From: Acidiferrobacteraceae bacterium
GTDB taxonomy: Bacteria > Pseudomonadota > Gammaproteobacteria > Acidiferrobacterales > Acidiferrobacteraceae
Assembly (NCBI GenBank): GCA_027343725.1
Contig: DAHWKH010000070.1
Coordinates: forward strand, 1 to 7,894
Reading direction: 5' to 3'
Length of the DNA stretch: 7,894 nucleotides
A program made the position numbers and the translations under genes. The stretch's first letter is position 1; each line of letters opens with the position of its first letter. This document shows positions 1 to 6,325 of this stretch, piece after piece. A model generated the notes under the pieces. That model made no database searches. It saw only the letters and a list, made by a program, of their open reading frames with translations, and was not told the DNA's origin.

Positions 1-1182
1 CAGACGCCGTTCGCCACCATCCAGCACGCCATCGAGGCGGTGGGCCCCGGCGGCACGATCGAGATCCTGGGCGGGACCTACCCCGGGGGGATCACCATCG
101 ATCACCCGGGGAGCGCCAACGGCTGGATCGTGATGGAGCCCTACCAGAACCAGAAGGTCGTGATCGACGGCAGCAACACCTCGAACGACGTGTTCTTCTA
201 CAACACCGGCGGGGCGGTCCCCACCTACTGGGAGATCAAGGGCCTCACCATCGCCAACGCCCAGCAGTACACGGTGCAGATCTCGGTCCCGGACGTGAAA
301 CTCGTCGACAACGACATCTACGGGGCCCATAACGACCTCGTGAAGCTCGTCCAGGCGGCCCACAACATCGTGATCTGGGGCAACCACATCCACAACAACA
401 ACGCCGCCCCCGGCAGCAACGCCCAGGGGGTGGACATGGTCGGCGCCCAGAACGTGCTCGTGGCCCACAACACCGTGGACAACATCGCCTCGATCGGCCT
501 CTACTGCAAGGGCAACGCCGGCCATATCACCTTCGAGGACAACGCCCTGAACAACATCTACAGCCGCGGCATCATGCTCGGCGAGTCCACGGGCGTGCAG
601 TACCTCCTGCCCGGCAAGACCTACGAGTCCTACAACAGCATCATCAAGAACAACGTCATCACCAACGACCAGAGCGCCTGCCTCGCCGAGTCCTCCTCGT
701 ACAACGCGAGCCTATACAACAACTCGTGTTACAACACCGCGATCAGCCGTCACGGCGGCATCATGATCTCGAACGAGTCGGCCCTCCATCAGGCGGCCAC
801 CAATGTCTATATCCGCAACAACATCGTTTACGACCTGACGAATCGGCCGACGGAGGTCATAGCGCCCCATGCCATGACCGACTACGCGACGCTCCACATC
901 AACCACAACATGTATTACAACCCGAACGGCGTCACGTTCGAGTGGGACGACAAGAACATCTACGGCATGCCCTTTAGCAAGTGGCAACAGACGACCGGGC
1001 TCGACAAACAGTCGGTGGTCGCGAATCCCCTCTACGCGAGCACGACCACGCTCACCTTGAGCGCCAACAGCCCCGCCATCAACGCCGGCATCGTGCTGCC
1101 CGCCGTGACCCATGACTTCAATGGGGTCGCGCGGCCGACGAGCGGCTCCTACGATCTCGGGGCCTATCAGTCCGCCCAGTAA
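1..1182 (+). CDS. Right-handed parallel beta-helix repeat protein, C-terminal part (5' end outside window)
   Basis: The frame is open from base 1, upstream of any start codon. The first visible residues (TPFATIQHAIEAVGPGGTI) form the usual first turn of a pectate-lyase-like beta-helix, so the GTG at 40 is internal and the true start lies to the left. About 393 residues are visible. They contain successive PbH1-like coils rich in Asn ladders, such as HNIVIWGNHIHNNN, QNVLVAHNTV, NSIIKNNVIT and TNVYIRNNIVYD. The C-terminus has the family's common closing pattern, a DFNGVxRP segment followed by YDLGAYQ, so the 3' end looks intact. Proteins of this fold are usually exported and bind or cleave polysaccharide, but no catalytic residues can be assigned here and the signal peptide would lie outside the window. 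The fold call is strong and the substrate is unknown. An intrinsic terminator follows 17 bases after the stop. Confidence 0.85.
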   Translation, partial: QTPFATIQHAIEAVGPGGTIEILGGTYPGGITIDHPGSANGWIVMEPYQNQKVVIDGSNTSNDVFFYNTGGAVPTYWEIKGLTIANAQQYTVQISVPDVKLVDNDIYGAHNDLVKLVQAAHNIVIWGNHIHNNNAAPGSNAQGVDMVGAQNVLVAHNTVDNIASIGLYCKGNAGHITFEDNALNNIYSRGIMLGESTGVQYLLPGKTYESYNSIIKNNVITNDQSACLAESSSYNASLYNNSCYNTAISRHGGIMISNESALHQAATNVYIRNNIVYDLTNRPTEVIAPHAMTDYATLHINHNMYYNPNGVTFEWDDKNIYGMPFSKWQQTTGLDKQSVVANPLYASTTTLTLSANSPAINAGIVLPAVTHDFNGVARPTSGSYDLGAYQSAQ

Positions 1183-1199
1183 AACCTCTCCTCTCCTTG

Positions 1200-1224
1200 C
1201 CCCGGCCCGGCCGGGGTTTTTTTT
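1200..1224 (+). terminator. Rho-independent terminator of the beta-helix gene
   Basis: CCCCGGC pairs with GCCGGGG (7 bp, all G-C) around a 3-base loop, followed directly by eight T residues. It lies 17 bases after the stop codon and before the tRNA promoter, so it separates the two transcription units. Confidence 0.92.
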
Positions 1225-1245
1225 GCGCGGAGACCGGGCCCCCCG

Positions 1246-1274
1246 TTGTCATTCGGCGGGCAAGGCTCTAGTCT
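1246..1274 (+). promoter_or_regulatory. Probable sigma-70 promoter of tRNA-Leu
   Basis: TTGTCA at 1246-1251 matches five of six bases of the -35 consensus. TAGTCT at 1269-1274 is a weak -10 (three of six). The spacing is exactly 17 bp, and transcription would begin about 1281, a few bases before the mature tRNA end. The -10 is poor, so this rests mainly on the -35 and the position. Confidence 0.5.
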
Positions 1275-1283
1275 TTGGCCCTT

Positions 1284-1370
1284 GCCCGAGTGGCGGAACA
1301 GGTAGACGCAAGGGACTTAAAATCCCTCGATCGCAAGGTCATGCCGGTTCGACCCCGGCCTCGGGCACCA
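1284..1370 (+). tRNA. tRNA-Leu (anticodon UAA), CCA encoded
   Basis: An 87-base class II tRNA. Acceptor GCCCGAG (1284-1290) pairs with CTCGGGC (1360-1366), followed by discriminator A and encoded CCA (1368-1370). The anticodon stem AGGGA/TCCCT (1311-1315 and 1323-1327) encloses loop CTTAAAA, which puts anticodon TAA at 1318-1320. A long variable arm follows, as expected for leucine. The T arm GCCGG/CCGGC (1343-1347 and 1355-1359) encloses TTCGACC. It decodes UUA and, by wobble, UUG. The 3' end of a leucine tRNA is a common integration site for mobile elements, and an accessory-type toxin-antitoxin locus lies just downstream, but I see no integrase and no repeat of the tRNA 3' end in the window. 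Confidence 0.97.
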
Positions 1371-1585
1371 ATGGACATAACGCTGCCGGCATTTCCCTCG
1401 GGCCCGGAATGGAACCGGTCCTCCATCCGGCCATGGCGCCCATAGCGCGTCCCGAGACCCGTGGGTAATCCGCCTCACCGGCATAGGCCACAATCATGTC
1501 GAACATAGGGTCTTGAGACCTGGACGCGAGGCTTCCAACAGGGGCACACGGACCCGGGGATTTACGCGTATCCCCTGCCCATTTT

Positions 1586-1963
1586 TCAGCCCGCCTTACG
1601 TTCGAAAATCAGCGGAACATCCAATTCCACACGGTCATAGATTACCTTCGGCGTGATCCGACCTCTGTCGCCGCGCTCTAGTCGAACCAGCCCATATTGC
1701 TCCATGGCCCGCAAGGTGCGCGACAGGTTCGACTTCGCGCGACCCGTCATGTCTGCGAGCTCTTCCAGAGATTGAGGCATCCGCTCTACAATCAAGCGCA
1801 GCAGCGTTGGATTGCTGGCCGAGAGGATCTTGGCAAACGATTCCGTCGAGGTGAACCACACCTTCGGCTCGTCCGCCTCGACGCGGCGTTCGCCGCGCGC
1901 CACGGCCAACGTGCGGGCCTTCATCTCTTCGTAGCTAGCAATACCGACTTTTAGCGTAGTCAT
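1586..1963 (-). CDS. Antitoxin-like winged-HTH DNA-binding protein (HVO_A0114 / COG4190 type)
   Basis: A complete 125-residue protein. The N-terminal half carries the family block YEEMKARTLAVARGE (residues 11-25) and DEPKVWFTS (31-39). A winged helix-turn-helix follows: SLEELADMTG (65-74), then a recognition helix from about 75 to 90 (AKSNLSRTLRAMEQYG) and a basic wing (LERGDRGRITPK). From memory of the family, these regulators sit directly behind TumE/DUF6516-type toxins and are thought to act as antitoxin and repressor. That is the arrangement here: its ATG overlaps the toxin's TGA as ATGA, and a GAGGGG ribosome site lies 7 bases upstream inside the toxin gene, so the two are translationally coupled. 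The gene looks intact although the toxin reading frame is broken. No terminator is visible after its stop. The family call is good; the antitoxin role is inferred from context. Confidence 0.82.
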   Translation of the reverse strand: MTTLKVGIASYEEMKARTLAVARGERRVEADEPKVWFTSTESFAKILSASNPTLLRLIVERMPQSLEELADMTGRAKSNLSRTLRAMEQYGLVRLERGDRGRITPKVIYDRVELDVPLIFERKAG

Positions 1964-2314
1964 GGCAATGCCCCTCGTTCACGCAGCACGGCATCCACCA
2001 TGTTCCAGAAATCTCCCAACAGCGTGGTCGCATCCGAATACTCGTAGGGCCGGACCGTGCGGAGCCTGTGCCGATGATCCTGTGGATCTCCTCGACTCTG
2101 TCCTTTCACGGGATGGGCGTTGTCGAACGCGACAAGGCGCTCACCATCGCGGCCATGAGCGTGAGTGAATAATCAGTGCCGTGTGGCTTCTCGGCAGACA
2201 CCGGTACTCGTGTCACCACGAACTTGACCCAATGACCTGCCGCTGGCTCGACAACCGAACTTGCCCATCGAGATCCAGAAGCCCATCGAGCGCTGAATCC
2301 TGGTTTTTACTCAC
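1960..2314 (-). pseudogene. Toxin of TumE/DUF6516 type, interrupted by two frameshifts
   Basis: No single frame spans this gene, but three consecutive frames join into one coherent protein of about 118 residues. Segment 1 starts at a GTG (2314-2312) and reads MSKNQDSALDGLLDLDGQV to 2258. Segment 2 (2255-2157) contains EPAAGHWVKFVVTRVPVSAE and KPHGTDYSLTL. Segment 3 (2157-1960) contains HGRDGERLVAFDNAHPVKG, PQDHRHR, YEYSDATTLLGDFWNMVDAV and ends LRERGALP. The order GxxWVKF, PHGxxYSLTLH, FDNAHPVK, DHRHR, YxDAxxLLxDFW is what I recall for TumE/DUF6516 toxins, including those paired with HVO_A0114-type regulators. Each break is repaired by one added base, so the gene has either lost two single bases or been mis-sequenced twice. 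There is no slippery heptamer at either break that would suggest programmed frameshifting. An in-frame TAA lies 9 bases before the GTG, which limits the start. No Shine-Dalgarno sequence is evident. As written the toxin cannot be made. Confidence 0.78.
1971..1976 (-). promoter_or_regulatory. Ribosome binding site of the antitoxin
   Basis: GAGGGG on the minus strand, 7 bases before the ATG, lying within the last codons of the toxin gene. It supports the ATG at 1963 and lets the antitoxin be translated even when toxin translation fails at the frameshifts. Confidence 0.6.
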
Positions 2315-2322
2315 GCCAATAA

Positions 2323-2341
2323 GTTATCACGAACTGATAAC
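2323..2341. promoter_or_regulatory. Inverted repeat, probable operator of the toxin-antitoxin operon
   Basis: GTTATCA and TGATAAC are perfect 7-bp arms around a 5-base spacer (CGAAC on the + strand). The repeat is AT-rich inside a GC-rich region and lies 8 bases before the toxin GTG, where an autorepressor of the operon should bind. The downstream gene encodes a winged-HTH protein that would bind such a dyad as a dimer. No clear -10/-35 pair is visible, so the promoter itself is not placed. Confidence 0.6.
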
Positions 2342-2570
2342 CTTTGGCCACGACGGGCGAACAGGCGAGTGCCGCCTCTCGCGGGGCGCCACAACAACGG
2401 GATCGCGGATACGCTTGAGAGGACAAGACCCTCTCCTGCTCATAGAACCATAGATCTCCCTGTCACAGCCCGCAACGGCGTGGCGCACCGGGAGGACATA
2501 CCGATTCCCTGACCGCGTTGACAGCATGGGGAATAGTCGTGCCTTCGGTACTCGTCGCGCCTCGAGGGTC

Positions 2571-2948
2571 CTACCAAGTCAATACGCGCCCGGCCTGTGC
2601 TAGGGACGGGAGGGCCGCGCTGGGGGTCAAAAGCGGCAGGTCGCGCGCGAGATCGGCGCGAGTCATGCCGTTCAAATCCAAGGATTGCGCGCACCCGATC
2701 ATGCGCACGCCGTTGTTTTCAGCAAGTTTCATGAAATCGGCGACGCTATTGCCGCCCTCCAGGGGGTAGACGGTCTCCGCCACCCCTTTTTTGAGGAGCT
2801 CGGTCGCAGGCCCGGTAAAATAGATCAAGACCTTCTGCTCATTGGCGGCCGCCGTCGAGGCCAGAAAGAATGCCGAGGGCAGGCGTTTGGGGTTCTCGGG
2901 CCCGGTGATCAAAATGATGACAAGATCCATGGCGTCGCTGTCTGGCAT
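2571..2948 (-). CDS. DsrE-family (DsrE/DsrF-like) protein
   Basis: A complete 125-residue soluble protein with the DsrE fold pattern. It has strand MDLVIILITGPEN (7-19), a helix rich in Ala (22-36), strand KVLIYFTGPAT (39-49) followed by helix ELLKKGV, and strand VRMIGC ending at Cys86. The context of that residue is CAQSLDLNGM, the usual position of the persulfide-carrying cysteine in this superfamily. It is the only cysteine in the protein. The C-terminus ends ALPSLAQAGRVLTW, a normal finish for the family. Members of known function relay sulfur as bound persulfide with TusA or DsrC partners; others are uncharacterised and annotated as predicted peroxiredoxins. The ATG is set by an AAGGAG site 7 bases upstream. 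The gene follows copZ by 58 bases on the same strand with no strong terminator between, so it may be the last gene of the copper operon. Its job there is not known. Confidence 0.8.
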   Translation of the reverse strand: MPDSDAMDLVIILITGPENPKRLPSAFFLASTAAANEQKVLIYFTGPATELLKKGVAETVYPLEGGNSVADFMKLAENNGVRMIGCAQSLDLNGMTRADLARDLPLLTPSAALPSLAQAGRVLTW

Positions 2949-2955
2949 CGGGATT

Positions 2956-2961
2956 CTCCTT
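2956..2961 (-). promoter_or_regulatory. Ribosome binding site of the dsrE-family gene
   Basis: AAGGAG on the minus strand, 7 bases before the ATG at 2948. It fixes that start. Confidence 0.75.
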
Positions 2962-3006
2962 CAGCAAAAAAGTCTATCCGTAACCACAGGCTCCGTTCGA
3001 ACCGGT

Positions 3007-3213
3007 TCAGGAGGCGACCTCGGCCTCGTAACCCTCCTCCTCCACCGCCGCCACCAGGCGCTCGGCAGGTGCTGTGCCTGTCACGACACCGCGCCCTTTC
3101 TCCAGATCCACCTGCGCCGATTCGACGCCGTTCACCGATTGCAAGGCCTGGGTGACGGCGGCCACGCAGTGACCGCAGGTCATGCCCTTGATGCGTAACG
3201 TAATCTCACTCAT
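3007..3213 (-). CDS. copZ: Copper chaperone, single HMA domain (CopZ-like)
   Basis: A 68-residue protein made of one heavy-metal-associated domain with a ferredoxin-like fold. The metal site is GMTCGHC (Cys13 and Cys16). The rest follows the family: helix VAAVTQALQSVNGV, strand VESAQVDLEKGRGVV, second helix ERLVAAVEEEGY. The tyrosine of GYEAE near the C-terminus is typical of CopZ-type domains. It should carry Cu(I) in the cytoplasm and hand it to the CopA N-terminal domains. The ATG overlaps the copA TGA as ATGA, and a strong AAAGGAGG site 5 bases upstream lies in the 3' end of copA. The two are therefore co-transcribed and probably translationally coupled, with the option of higher output for the chaperone. 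The frame is also open far upstream of this ATG, but that part runs through copA out of frame and is not coding. Confidence 0.93.
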   Translation of the reverse strand: MSEITLRIKGMTCGHCVAAVTQALQSVNGVESAQVDLEKGRGVVTGTAPAERLVAAVEEEGYEAEVAS

Positions 3214-5738
3214 GACGTCCTCCTTTCGACAAGAATCGTGTGACCCGCCGGTTGGCCGGGCTCCGCGGCCTGGGCGCGCACCTTCAGGCGCGGGCCCCGG
3301 GCCCGCCGTAGGCGCAAGCTGTTGCTGAGCACGAAGACGCTCGAGAATCCCATGGCGAGCCCCGCAAGCATGGGATTCAATTGGATGCCCCAGGAGGGGT
3401 AGAAGGCCCCGGCTGCCAGCGGTATCAAAAGGATGTTGTAGAAGAACGCCCAGAACAGGTTGCCGCGGATCGTCGCCATCGTACGGCGCGCGAGATCCAC
3501 GGCCGTCGCGACCCCGCCGATCCAGCCGCTCACGGTCACCGCGGCTGCGGCGATCGCGATGTCGGTGCCGCTTGCCACCGCGATCCCGACGTCCGCCTGG
3601 GCCAGGGCCGGGGCGTCGTTGATGCCATCGCCCACGAACGCGACCCGCAGACCCTGGCGCTGCCAGGCCTCCACGGCCCGCGCCTTGTCCTCGGGGAGGG
3701 TCTCCGCGTGCCAATCGGTAATGCCGAGGGCCGCGCCCACGGCGGCCGCGGCGGCCGTCGTATCCCCCGTGATCATCGCGACCGACAGACGCCGCTCTTG
3801 CAGGGCGGCGACCACCGCTTGTGCCTCGGGACGCACGGGGTCGGTGACTGCCAGAAGGGCCGCGACCGCCTGGCCGCGCGCCAGGAACACGGCCGTCTTG
3901 CCGGCACGCGCGAGCGCCTCGGCCGCCTCGTCCCAGTCCGCGGTCGCAATCCCCGAGCGGGCCATGAGCCGCCGCGCGCCTAATCGGATGGGCTCGCCTG
4001 AGAGTGTCGCCTGCACGCCGTACCCCGGAAGGACCGCGAAGTCCTGGACCGGCGCGGGGGCTATATCCTCCTCGCCCGCCGCGGCAACGATCGCGCGCGC
4101 CAGGGGGTGCTCGCTTCCGGCTTCGACGCTCGCGGCCCACGCGAGGACATCCCGGCGGGAAAGGTCGCGCGTCACCACATCGGTGAGTTGTGCGCGCCCG
4201 ACCGTCAAGGTCCCGGTCTTGTCGAAGACCACGGTGTCGACGTGACTCAAGGTCTCGAGCGCCGCCCCTTCGCGAAAGAAGACGCCGAGTTGCGCCGCGC
4301 GCCCCGTGCCCACTACGACTGCCGCCGGTGTCGCAAGACCCATGGCGCAAGGGCAGGCGACGACTAGGACTGCGACCGCGCTCACGAGCGCGAGAGACAA
4401 GGCCGGTGAGGGTCCGAACGCCCACCAGCCGAAAAAGGTGCAGGTCGCGAGAAACAACACGAGCGGCGTGAAAACCCGCACCACGCGATCGGCCAGGCGT
4501 TGAATCGGGAGCTTCGATCCCTGCGCGCGCTCGACGAGTCGGATGATGCGCTCGAGCACGCTCTCGCGCCCGAGCGCATCGACCTCGACGGCCAACAGGC
4601 CGTGCTGGTTCAACGAACCCCCTACGACGCGATCCCCGGGGCGTTTGGCGACCGGCATGGGTTCGCCCGTGAGCATCGCCTCATCGACGTAACTGTCACC
4701 GTCTTGCACCCGCCCATCCACCGGCACCCGCTCCCCGGGCCTCACGATCACGATGTCCCCGCGCTGCAAGGCGCTGAGCGGAACATCGTCTTCGTCCTGC
4801 CCAACGCGCCTGCGCGCGGTCTTCGCCTGCAGGCCGGCGAGCCCTTGAATCGCCGACCCCGCGCGGCCCTTGGCGACCTCCTCGAGATACTTTCCGAGCA
4901 GGATCACGGTGATGATGACCGCCGCCGAATCGAAATAGAGGTGCCGGGCGGTCGCCGGAAACACCTGCGGCACGAGCCACACGAGGAGGCTATAAAGCCA
5001 CGCGGCTCCGGTTCCCGTCATCACGAGGCTGTTCATATCCGGGGAGAGATGGCGGTAGGCCATAAAACCGGGATAAAAGAAGCGCCGCCCCGGCCCGAAC
5101 AACACGACGGTCGTCAAGGCGGCCTCGAGCCCGGCCCACACCGCAAACGGCGCAAGCGCCAAAAGCGCCGCCCGCCATCCGGGCAGGAACACAGGGCCCA
5201 TGGACAGGATCAGTACCGGGAGGGTCAGGAAGAACGCCCGCAGGAGGTCGCGGCGCAAGGCGCGCAGGGCCTGCCGCCGGGGTTCCTCACGCGCCTCGTT
5301 CTCGCCCGCGATCGCGCGCGCCTCGTAACCCGCGCCGCGGATCGCCCGCAAGACCTCGTCCGCCCCGACTCCCGGGGCGAGATAACGCACACGCGCGCGC
5401 TCGGTGGCGAGATTCACGTGGGCCTCGAGCACACCCGGCAAGGCCTTCAAGGCACGCTCGATGCGCGCAACGCACGAGGCGCAGCTCATGCCCTCCACCA
5501 TCGCCTCCATCTCCGCCACATGCGGCACATAACCGCGCTGGGCCACCGCCTCGGCGATGCGCGCCGAGGTGAGGAGTGCCGGGTCGTAGCGCAGCCGGGC
5601 GCGCTCGGTGGCGAGATTCACGTTCACCGTCTCCGCCCCCGGCAAGGTCTGAATGGCCTTCTCGACACGCGCGACACACGAGGCGCAGCTCATGCCTTGC
5701 ACGTCGAACTCGATCTCGGCTTTGTGGGCATCGGCCAT
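3210..5738 (-). CDS. copA: Cu(I)-exporting P-type (P1B-1) ATPase CopA
   Basis: An inner-membrane pump of 842 residues that uses ATP to export Cu(I) (possibly Ag(I)) from the cytoplasm. Two N-terminal HMA domains each carry GMSCASC (Cys18/Cys21 and Cys86/Cys89). About eight membrane segments follow, starting near residue 165. Catalytic marks are TGE (357-359) in the actuator domain, the transport-site CPC (462-464), DKTGT with phosphorylated Asp506, the HP motif (His544-Pro545) in the nucleotide domain, and GDGINDAP (703-710). Tyr767-Asn768 in the seventh segment and MGFSS (796-800) in the eighth complete the signature of the Cu(I) P1B-1 subgroup, so copper is favoured over zinc or cadmium. 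The length is normal for a two-HMA member. The gene starts one base after the merR stop and ends in an ATGA overlap with copZ, which makes one tight operon. The C-terminal tail past about residue 812 is basic and lacks further metal motifs. Confidence 0.97.
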   Translation of the reverse strand: MADAHKAEIEFDVQGMSCASCVARVEKAIQTLPGAETVNVNLATERARLRYDPALLTSARIAEAVAQRGYVPHVAEMEAMVEGMSCASCVARIERALKALPGVLEAHVNLATERARVRYLAPGVGADEVLRAIRGAGYEARAIAGENEAREEPRRQALRALRRDLLRAFFLTLPVLILSMGPVFLPGWRAALLALAPFAVWAGLEAALTTVVLFGPGRRFFYPGFMAYRHLSPDMNSLVMTGTGAAWLYSLLVWLVPQVFPATARHLYFDSAAVIITVILLGKYLEEVAKGRAGSAIQGLAGLQAKTARRRVGQDEDDVPLSALQRGDIVIVRPGERVPVDGRVQDGDSYVDEAMLTGEPMPVAKRPGDRVVGGSLNQHGLLAVEVDALGRESVLERIIRLVERAQGSKLPIQRLADRVVRVFTPLVLFLATCTFFGWWAFGPSPALSLALVSAVAVLVVACPCAMGLATPAAVVVGTGRAAQLGVFFREGAALETLSHVDTVVFDKTGTLTVGRAQLTDVVTRDLSRRDVLAWAASVEAGSEHPLARAIVAAAGEEDIAPAPVQDFAVLPGYGVQATLSGEPIRLGARRLMARSGIATADWDEAAEALARAGKTAVFLARGQAVAALLAVTDPVRPEAQAVVAALQERRLSVAMITGDTTAAAAAVGAALGITDWHAETLPEDKARAVEAWQRQGLRVAFVGDGINDAPALAQADVGIAVASGTDIAIAAAAVTVSGWIGGVATAVDLARRTMATIRGNLFWAFFYNILLIPLAAGAFYPSWGIQLNPMLAGLAMGFSSVFVLSNSLRLRRARGPRLKVRAQAAEPGQPAGHTILVERRTS
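3219..3226 (-). promoter_or_regulatory. Strong ribosome binding site of copZ
   Basis: AAAGGAGG on the minus strand, 5 bases before the copZ ATG. It is the best Shine-Dalgarno in the operon and decides the copZ start over the long open frame extending upstream. Confidence 0.8.
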
Positions 5739-5739
5739 G

Positions 5740-6156
5740 TCAGTCCCCGTGGTTTTGGTCCGCGTTCAAGGCCGCCAGGATCGGACAGGTCGCCGCCGGA
5801 CCGGTGCCGTCGCATGTCCGCGAGAGGGCGTTCAGCCCCTCCTTCATACGGGTCAGATCCCGGATGCGCCGCTCGATATCCGCGATCTTTTCCTCGGCGA
5901 GCGTTTTGACGTCGCGGGCGCGCGCGGCGCTATCGGCATGCAAGCGCAAAAGGAGCGCGACCTCCTCGAGCGAAAACCCGAGTTCCTGGGCGCGGCGGAT
6001 GAAACGCAGCCGCTTGATCTCCTCGCGGGGATAGAGCCTGTACCCCGAGAGGCTGCGCGCGGCGGGCGCCAAGAGGCCCACGCGCTCGTAGTAGCGCAGC
6101 GTCCCCGGTGCGACCCCGGCCTGTTTCGCGAGCACCCCGATGGTGAGTGTGTCCAT
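5740..6156 (-). CDS. MerR-family metal-responsive activator (CueR-like)
   Basis: A 138-residue regulator. The N-terminal winged HTH (LTIGVLAKQAGVAPGTLRYY, residues 4-23, then ERVGLL and SGYRLYP) is typical of MerR proteins. A long dimerisation helix (about 77-112) follows, then a C-terminal metal loop with Cys115 and Cys124, eight residues apart, closing with CPILAAL. Aligned by eye to CueR and ZntR, the position that holds Cys in the divalent-metal sensors (ZntR, MerR) is Ala80 here (in CueR it is Ser). The two-cysteine loop without that third cysteine points to a monovalent ion, and the copA and copZ neighbours agree. It should bind the dyad at 6171-6192 and activate its own operon when loaded with metal. 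The ATG has no Shine-Dalgarno sequence and lies just 7 bases past the -10, so the mRNA may be leaderless. Copper specificity is inferred, so I do not assign the symbol cueR. Confidence 0.9.
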   Translation of the reverse strand: MDTLTIGVLAKQAGVAPGTLRYYERVGLLAPAARSLSGYRLYPREEIKRLRFIRRAQELGFSLEEVALLLRLHADSAARARDVKTLAEEKIADIERRIRDLTRMKEGLNALSRTCDGTGPAATCPILAALNADQNHGD

Positions 6157-6163
6157 GGCCCGA

Positions 6164-6195
6164 AGTCTACACCTTATAGTCCACTATCAGGTCAA
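6164..6195 (-). promoter_or_regulatory. MerR-type promoter and operator of the merR-copA-copZ operon
   Basis: On the minus strand, -35 TTGACC (6195-6190) and -10 TAGACT (6169-6164) are separated by 20 bp, the overlong spacing typical of promoters remodelled by MerR-family activators. The spacer is filled by a dyad at 6171-6192: half-sites ACCTGATAGT and ACTATAAGGT around a central GG, nine of ten bases symmetric. It lies immediately before the regulator's own start codon, so the activator controls itself together with copA and copZ. Confidence 0.92.
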
Positions 6196-6310
6196 GCGCG
6201 CCTCATCCGCTTCGGGCGTCCCGAACCGATCGTCCTCTTGCCCGCGCGCCGAATGTCCGGCTCGCCTCTCCTCCACCTTGCTTTGGCCGGATCGCGTGAC
6301 CCGTCCGCCT

Positions 6311-6323
6311 CGTCATAATGACG
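6311..6323. repeat. Short palindrome just before cyoA
   Basis: CGTCAT and ATGACG are perfect 6-bp arms around a single A, ending 2 bases before the cyoA ATG. It covers a CATAAT that resembles a -10 element but has no -35 at the right distance. It may be an operator or chance; I cannot tell which. Confidence 0.35.
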
Positions 6324-6325
6324 CC

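Noticed and set aside
1509..1520. GGTCT-TG-AGACC inverted repeat between the tRNA and the antitoxin
   Set aside because: Arms are only 5 bp, there is no T-tract and no neighbouring promoter; this is expected by chance in such sequence.
2155..2260. Programmed ribosomal frameshifting in the toxin gene
   Set aside because: Neither break has a slippery heptamer or a following stem-loop that I can see, and two separate shifts would be needed. Mutation or sequence error is simpler.
2518..2523. TTGACA resembling a -35 element on the + strand
   Set aside because: No -10 lies at 16-18 bp and no gene follows on that strand.
2963..3006. Terminator between copZ and the dsrE-family gene (six-T run on the minus strand)
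   Set aside because: The T run is preceded by no stable GC stem; only weak interrupted pairings such as AACC with GGTT exist.
3214..4425. Upstream extension of the copZ frame as a large fusion protein
   Set aside because: The extension reads copA out of frame and is Arg/Gly-rich. A strong AAAGGAGG site and the HMA domain beginning right after the ATG at 3213 fix the start there.
4500..5909. Open frame of 469 codons on the + strand across copA
   Set aside because: It is antisense to copA and the merR-type gene, with low-complexity Arg/His-rich translation. It is a GC-driven shadow.
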